A stretch of DNA of 64,000 nt from assembly GCA_030323885.1 (NCBI GenBank), contig CM059203.1:3968001-4032000 (forward strand), given 5' to 3'. Positions 46,701 to 52,700 of the stretch are shown in pieces. The position numbers were made by a program, and so were the translations under genes. Positions within the stretch are counted from its first letter, which is position 1. Each line of letters opens with the position of its first letter. The DNA is from Branchipolynoe longqiensis. Taxonomy: Eukaryota; Annelida; Polychaeta; Phyllodocida; Polynoidae. The notes under the pieces were generated by a model. It had not been told where the DNA came from and ran no database searches. It was given only the letters and a program-made list of their open reading frames with translations.

Positions 46701-49700
46701 AGTGGGGAGACCAGTCTGGGATTTGTGACTGGGATTTCCCCTGCTTGGGACAACTAATGTACCAAAAAAAAAAAGAGAGAGACAAATAAGTGTTCACGCT
46801 TCCTGTCTACCATTCGCTATATCGCTATATCGATAGGGTGATTGCATCAGGGAGCCTATGTGGTCTATTTAGCTAATACTTAGGGCGCCAGTACTTGAAT
46901 CAGGCATGTGATTTCTCTGGTTTTAACCAGAATTCCATTTTTTTCCTGGCTGCTGAAACCGGAATTCCGGGTTTTTCTTAATTCCGTTTTGTCCCATTTT
47001 CTATTAATTTTGAATAAATATATTGTGTCGGGCCTACGGCAGCAGCCGCCGTCGGGCCTATGGCGGCAGCCGCCGTCGGGCCTATGGCGGCAGCCGCCGT
47101 CGGGCCGACGTTGTTTTGTCCAACCTCCCGCCGTCGGCTCGACGGCGGCTGCTGCCGTCGGGCCTATGGCGGCAGCCGCCGTCGGGCCGATGGCGGGGAG
47201 GTTGGACAAAACGTCAGCCCGACGGCAGTTTCCTCCGTTGACTCGATGGAGCGGCCGACGTCGGGCCGACGTCGGCTCGACGGCTGTGTGCTATCTGGGT
47301 ACCTACACACAATAAAACGCCTATACTTACCTGAACTCCTATCAAACACAGCCTTGAAAAGCCTTGAAATAGGCTTGAATTCCATATCTTCACATGCGTA
47401 CGGACCCTGCAATTTGTACATTTTCAGCGTTGACAAACATGATATTCTTTCGCAGGTTCTGAAGCTGTTGACCAGGTCTTCAGGATTCTCCTGCAGACGA
47501 GCATGTTTGTCGGTGGCCTATCAGGCTTTATTCTTGATAATACAATTCCAGGTAAGTTCTGACTATGTAGGTCATTCTCAGAAACTGTGTACCACATATT
47601 TGGTTTCCACATTACATTGGTAATGATTTTTTTTTTGTTGGTGGGTGGATTGGGGCTAGCAAGTCAAATAGCTATTATTGTCGCTATAGACCCTTTGCAA
47701 TATTTATAAACATTGTGTATGCGCGTGCACGGTGGCTGCAGAACGAAGGTACACTGCCATTGAGTTTGTCAATACATGCAAAATAGCGAAATAAAATAGC
47801 GAAATAGCAAATGGTAGACAAGAAGTGTGAACTCTTATTTGTCTCTCATTTTTGCTTGAGTGCAAGTAACTAAGCAACACAAGGGATAATTAGTAGCATG
47901 TGGTGAATAAGGGGTCAAATTTCCCTGGATCATCAGCCCATGCTTTTTCTAATCTGTTCTTGAATGAATTTATTGACTCGGCATCAATAACATTTTGTGG
48001 GAGACTGTTCCATACATTTATGATTCTGTTTGAGAAACTGTGTTGCCTTAACTTTGAAATGGCACAGTGCACCACGTCGATTTTATTCAAAATTAATAGA
48101 AATACAGAACCATAACCGTATAAATTTAATATAATCTTGTCGGTGAATATGTTTTCTGTATGTGTGCCAAGCGGTTTGTTTCTAGGTGGCGTTCGACATT
48201 ACTAGGATAGGGCAAGGAGCAGTGGAATGAGGAAGACCAATTGTCCGCGATTGAAATTTCACCATAAAAAAACACACACACAAAAAAGAAAAAGAAAAAA
48301 AGAACCATTCCTCATATGGCCTTGGATACTGTTAGGATGTCAAACCCCAGCTTGTTTCCCCACCTCGGTCACAGTCCTTAAGCTTGGCATAAAACATGAC
48401 GTCATCAGGTCCAGTGTAGGTGGTCCTGCACATGTGCGCTACTCTGTGGCGGAGCAGTCAAGGCGTTAAGCCCATAGGCCAATTTACGGTTATATTGTGC
48501 AATAACTATGTACCCGAATCTCACTTTGAGAGTTTTATTTGAATTATATATATTTAGGGAATGTAAATATCGATCCAACAATAGATGCTGGTATTGGTAT
48601 ATGTTATAAGCTTAATGCATTGATGGCCTATGGGCTTAATGCCTTGATGACATCACCACAGAGTAGCGCATGCCATGCAGAGGAACAACTACACTGGTGC
48701 CTCTCCAGAGGTCTTCCATATATGGTCCGATGTTGTAATGCTTTGTGCCAAGCCTAAGGACTTCAAGTCTGTGGCCGGGAACCCAGCTAGTCAAACCCTA
48801 GATAAAAGCTTCACCCCATACTTGCACAGCGACCAGACGGGATGGCCAAATGAGTTAGAGCGTCCGTCTCCCGTGCTGGTAGATCGTGGGGTCGTGGGTT
48901 CGAGTCCCGGTCGAGTCAAACCAATGACTTTAAAATTGATACTTGTCACTTCCTAGCCAGGCGCTCGGCATTATTAGGATAGGGCAAGCACTGGTGTGCT
49001 CAGTGTCAGGATAATGTGACTGAGTGGGATACCAGGTCATGGTGCCGGCGGCCTGGTTTCCCAGTGGGACAGCACTATAAAGTCGCCATGAGTGCGCACT
49101 GTCACAAGTCGGTACCCGTCCTGATATGACCTTAGATGTTGGTAGGACGTAAAACAACAACAAACAAACAAACAAACAACTGCAGTACACAGGTGAACGA
49201 CAAGGTAGTCTAAATACGGGCGAAAATAGCGTTAGTATGGAACAAGAAGTAGAATGCCTGGCACCAGTGTCAAATGGTTACTTATATCAGCACAGAGTTG
49301 GTGAAATGGGAGAGAATGCAAAAAGACAAGATGGCGGCCAGAGAATGCCGTCGATTTCACTTTTAAATTGCATTAAAGTATATGTTTTATTATATTTTCC
49401 AACTCAAAAGTAGTGGGTAAACATGAAGACATATACAAAGAATAAATGTTGCTTCTTAGATTGTGAAATTAGGCTCTCATAAAGACTCATTTCATTAGCC
49501 CGATTTTTCTACCGTTTTTATATAAGGGTGATTTTACCCCTGTACTGGAAGTACGGGGTGAATCTTTTATCTAGTCAAACCCCAACATACAAATAAGCAA
49601 AGTGTGTGTTTTCCAGGCACTGATGAGGAACGGGGCATACAGAAGTGGAATACGCATGCACCAACATCAAAAGGGGATGTGGCGGCTGAGATTAGTCGCT

Positions 49701-52700
49701 GTTACGACATCCCCTCCGTGACCACATTCCTACAGGTAAGACAATGGATAGGAGGGGAGTGGGACATAGCTCAGGCAGTGGAGTGTCCACCGGTGAAGGT
49801 TTGGATCATCCAATCGATCCTGCTCAGTGGACACATTTGCAGTTTGGGCTATTTTCCGTTCCAACCAGTGGTCCGCAACTTGTTCATCAAAGGCTGTGGT
49901 ATGTGTGGGAAAGTGCATATAAAAGACTCCTTGCTGCTTATCGGAAAGAGTAGCCTATGTGGTGGCAGTGGGTTTCCTCCAAAGAAATATGTCAGAATGA
50001 CCATATGTTTGACATCCAATAGCCGATGATAAAAATCAATGCGCTCTAGAGGCGGCATTAAATAAAACAAGACATGTGGTTTTTTTTACGCTGGACAGGA
50101 TGGCTGAATAAATAAGAGCGCTAGCTGGATTCCCATACCAGAGTTCATCATGGTTTCGATCCCTACGACTGTGTCAAACCAATGACTTACCAAATTTATA
50201 CTTGGCGCTACACAGTCTGGTGCTTGGCATTAATAGGATAGGGTAAAAACTGGTTTGCTCATCATCAGGATAATGTGACTGAGTTGGATACTGGGGTCAT
50301 GGACTGGTGAACCCATCTTCCAGTCGGGCAGCACTATACTCATCATGTTTCAAGACGATAGGCCACTCATCCTGATATGGCCAAATATGTTGTTGGGATG
50401 TAAAACCTCAATAACAAAAAACCACAAGTAGATAATCTTTTAATCTTTCATCAATAGCTAATTACTGGAAGATGGGTCCACCAGCCCATGACGCGATATC
50501 CCCCTCAGTCGAATTATCCTATACAGGTTAGGAAAAAACTTGAAAATTAAAAAAAAACTAATATAGAAACTACTAACCCAAACCGCAAAGGTTGGCCCGA
50601 GAAAGATCAGGTAAAGACTCCTGAGTGCGGGACCAGACCAATCCAGTATCACAGCTGTCCACCGCTGAAAACAAGCACCCTCACAGGAGCTAATACGTTA
50701 TGGGCAGAATAAAAAACTTGTCACAAAAAAAAAAAAATCCTATTACTAACCTGACCAGTCCATGCCCTATCCTATGAGGACCTTTCAGTTTGCACGAGTC
50801 TCTCACCAGATGGCGACTCATGCCGGTCTCTGTAATGCTTTGGTTGAATAGAAGCACACACACAGCTTAGGTGTGTGGTGGGATGTAGGTGTGTGGTGGG
50901 GCTGTAGGTTTGTGGTGAGGGTTTAGGGATGTGGTGGGGGTGTAGGTGTGTGGTGTGTGTGTGGTGGTGTAGGTGTGTGGTGGGGTGTAGGTGTGTTGTG
51001 GGGGTGTAGGTGTGTGGTGGGGGTGTAGGTGTGTGGTGGGGTGTAGGTGTGTGGTGGGGGATTAGTGATGCTAAAGATTGTGAGGTGCCACTCTGCAAGA
51101 CAACCCTACACCTCCACCACAAACCACCTACACCCCCACCACACACACCGTCAACCCCCACCACACACACCTACACCCCCACCACATCCCTAAGCCCCCA
51201 CCACACACCCCTAAATCCCCACACACACCACACACCTACAACACCAAACACATACCACACACCTACACCCCACCACACACCTACACCATACACATAAGCT
51301 GTCACCACACACCTACACCCCCCACCACGCCCCACCAAACACCTACACCACCAAACAGATACCACACACCTACACCCCACCACATCCCTAAACCCCCACC
51401 ACACACCTACACCCCCACCACACAGCTACACCCCCACCACACAGCTACACACCTACACACATCACCACACACCTAAACCATCACCACACACCTACACCCC
51501 CATCACACATACACACCACACACCTACACCACATCCCTAAACCCTCACCACACACCTACACCCCCACTACAGACCTACACCCCCACCACACACCTAAACA
51601 CCTACACCCCCATCACACACCTACAGCCCCACCACACCCCTAACCCATCACCACACACCTACACCCTACCACACACACACCTACAGCTTCACCACACACC
51701 TACACCCCCACACACATACACCCCACCACACACACACCACACACCTACACCCCCAAGACACACACACCTACACCCCACCACACACCTACACTCCCACACA
51801 CACACCACACCCCTAAACCCTCACCAGACACCTACACCCCCACCACACACCTACACCCCTCACCTGCACCCGACAATACACACACACACCTACACCCTCA
51901 CCACACACCTACACCCTCACCACACCACACACCTACACCATCATCACACACCTACCACACAGCTACACCCCACCACACCCCTAAACCCTCACCACACACC
52001 TACACCCCCACCACACACACACACCACCACCCCACCACACACCTACACCATCAACCCAACCACCACACCTACACCCCACCACACACCCTACACCCCACCA
52101 TATCCCTAAGCCCCCACCACACACCCCTAAATCCCCACACACACCACACACTTACAACACCAAACACATACCACACACCTACACCTCACCACACACCTAC
52201 ACCACACACATAAGCTGTCACCACACACCTACACCCCCCAGCACGCCCCACCACACATCCTCCACCACCAAACAGATACCACAGACCTACATCCCACCCC
52301 ACACATCCCTAAACCCTCACCACACACCTACACCCCCACCACACACCTACACCCCAACCACACACACCTACACCCTCACCACACACCTACACCCCCACCA
52401 CACACCTACACCCCCACCACACACCTACACCCCCATCACACACCTACACCCCCATCACACACCTACAGCCCCACCACACCCCTAACCACTCACCACACAC
52501 CTACACCCTACCACATCCCTACACCCCAACCACACAGACACACCTACACCTTCACCACACACCTACACCCCCACACACACATACACCCCACCACACACAC
52601 ACCACACACCTACACCCCCAAGACACACACACCTACACCCCACCACAGACCTACACTCCCACACACACACCACACCCCTAAACCCTCACCACACACCTAC

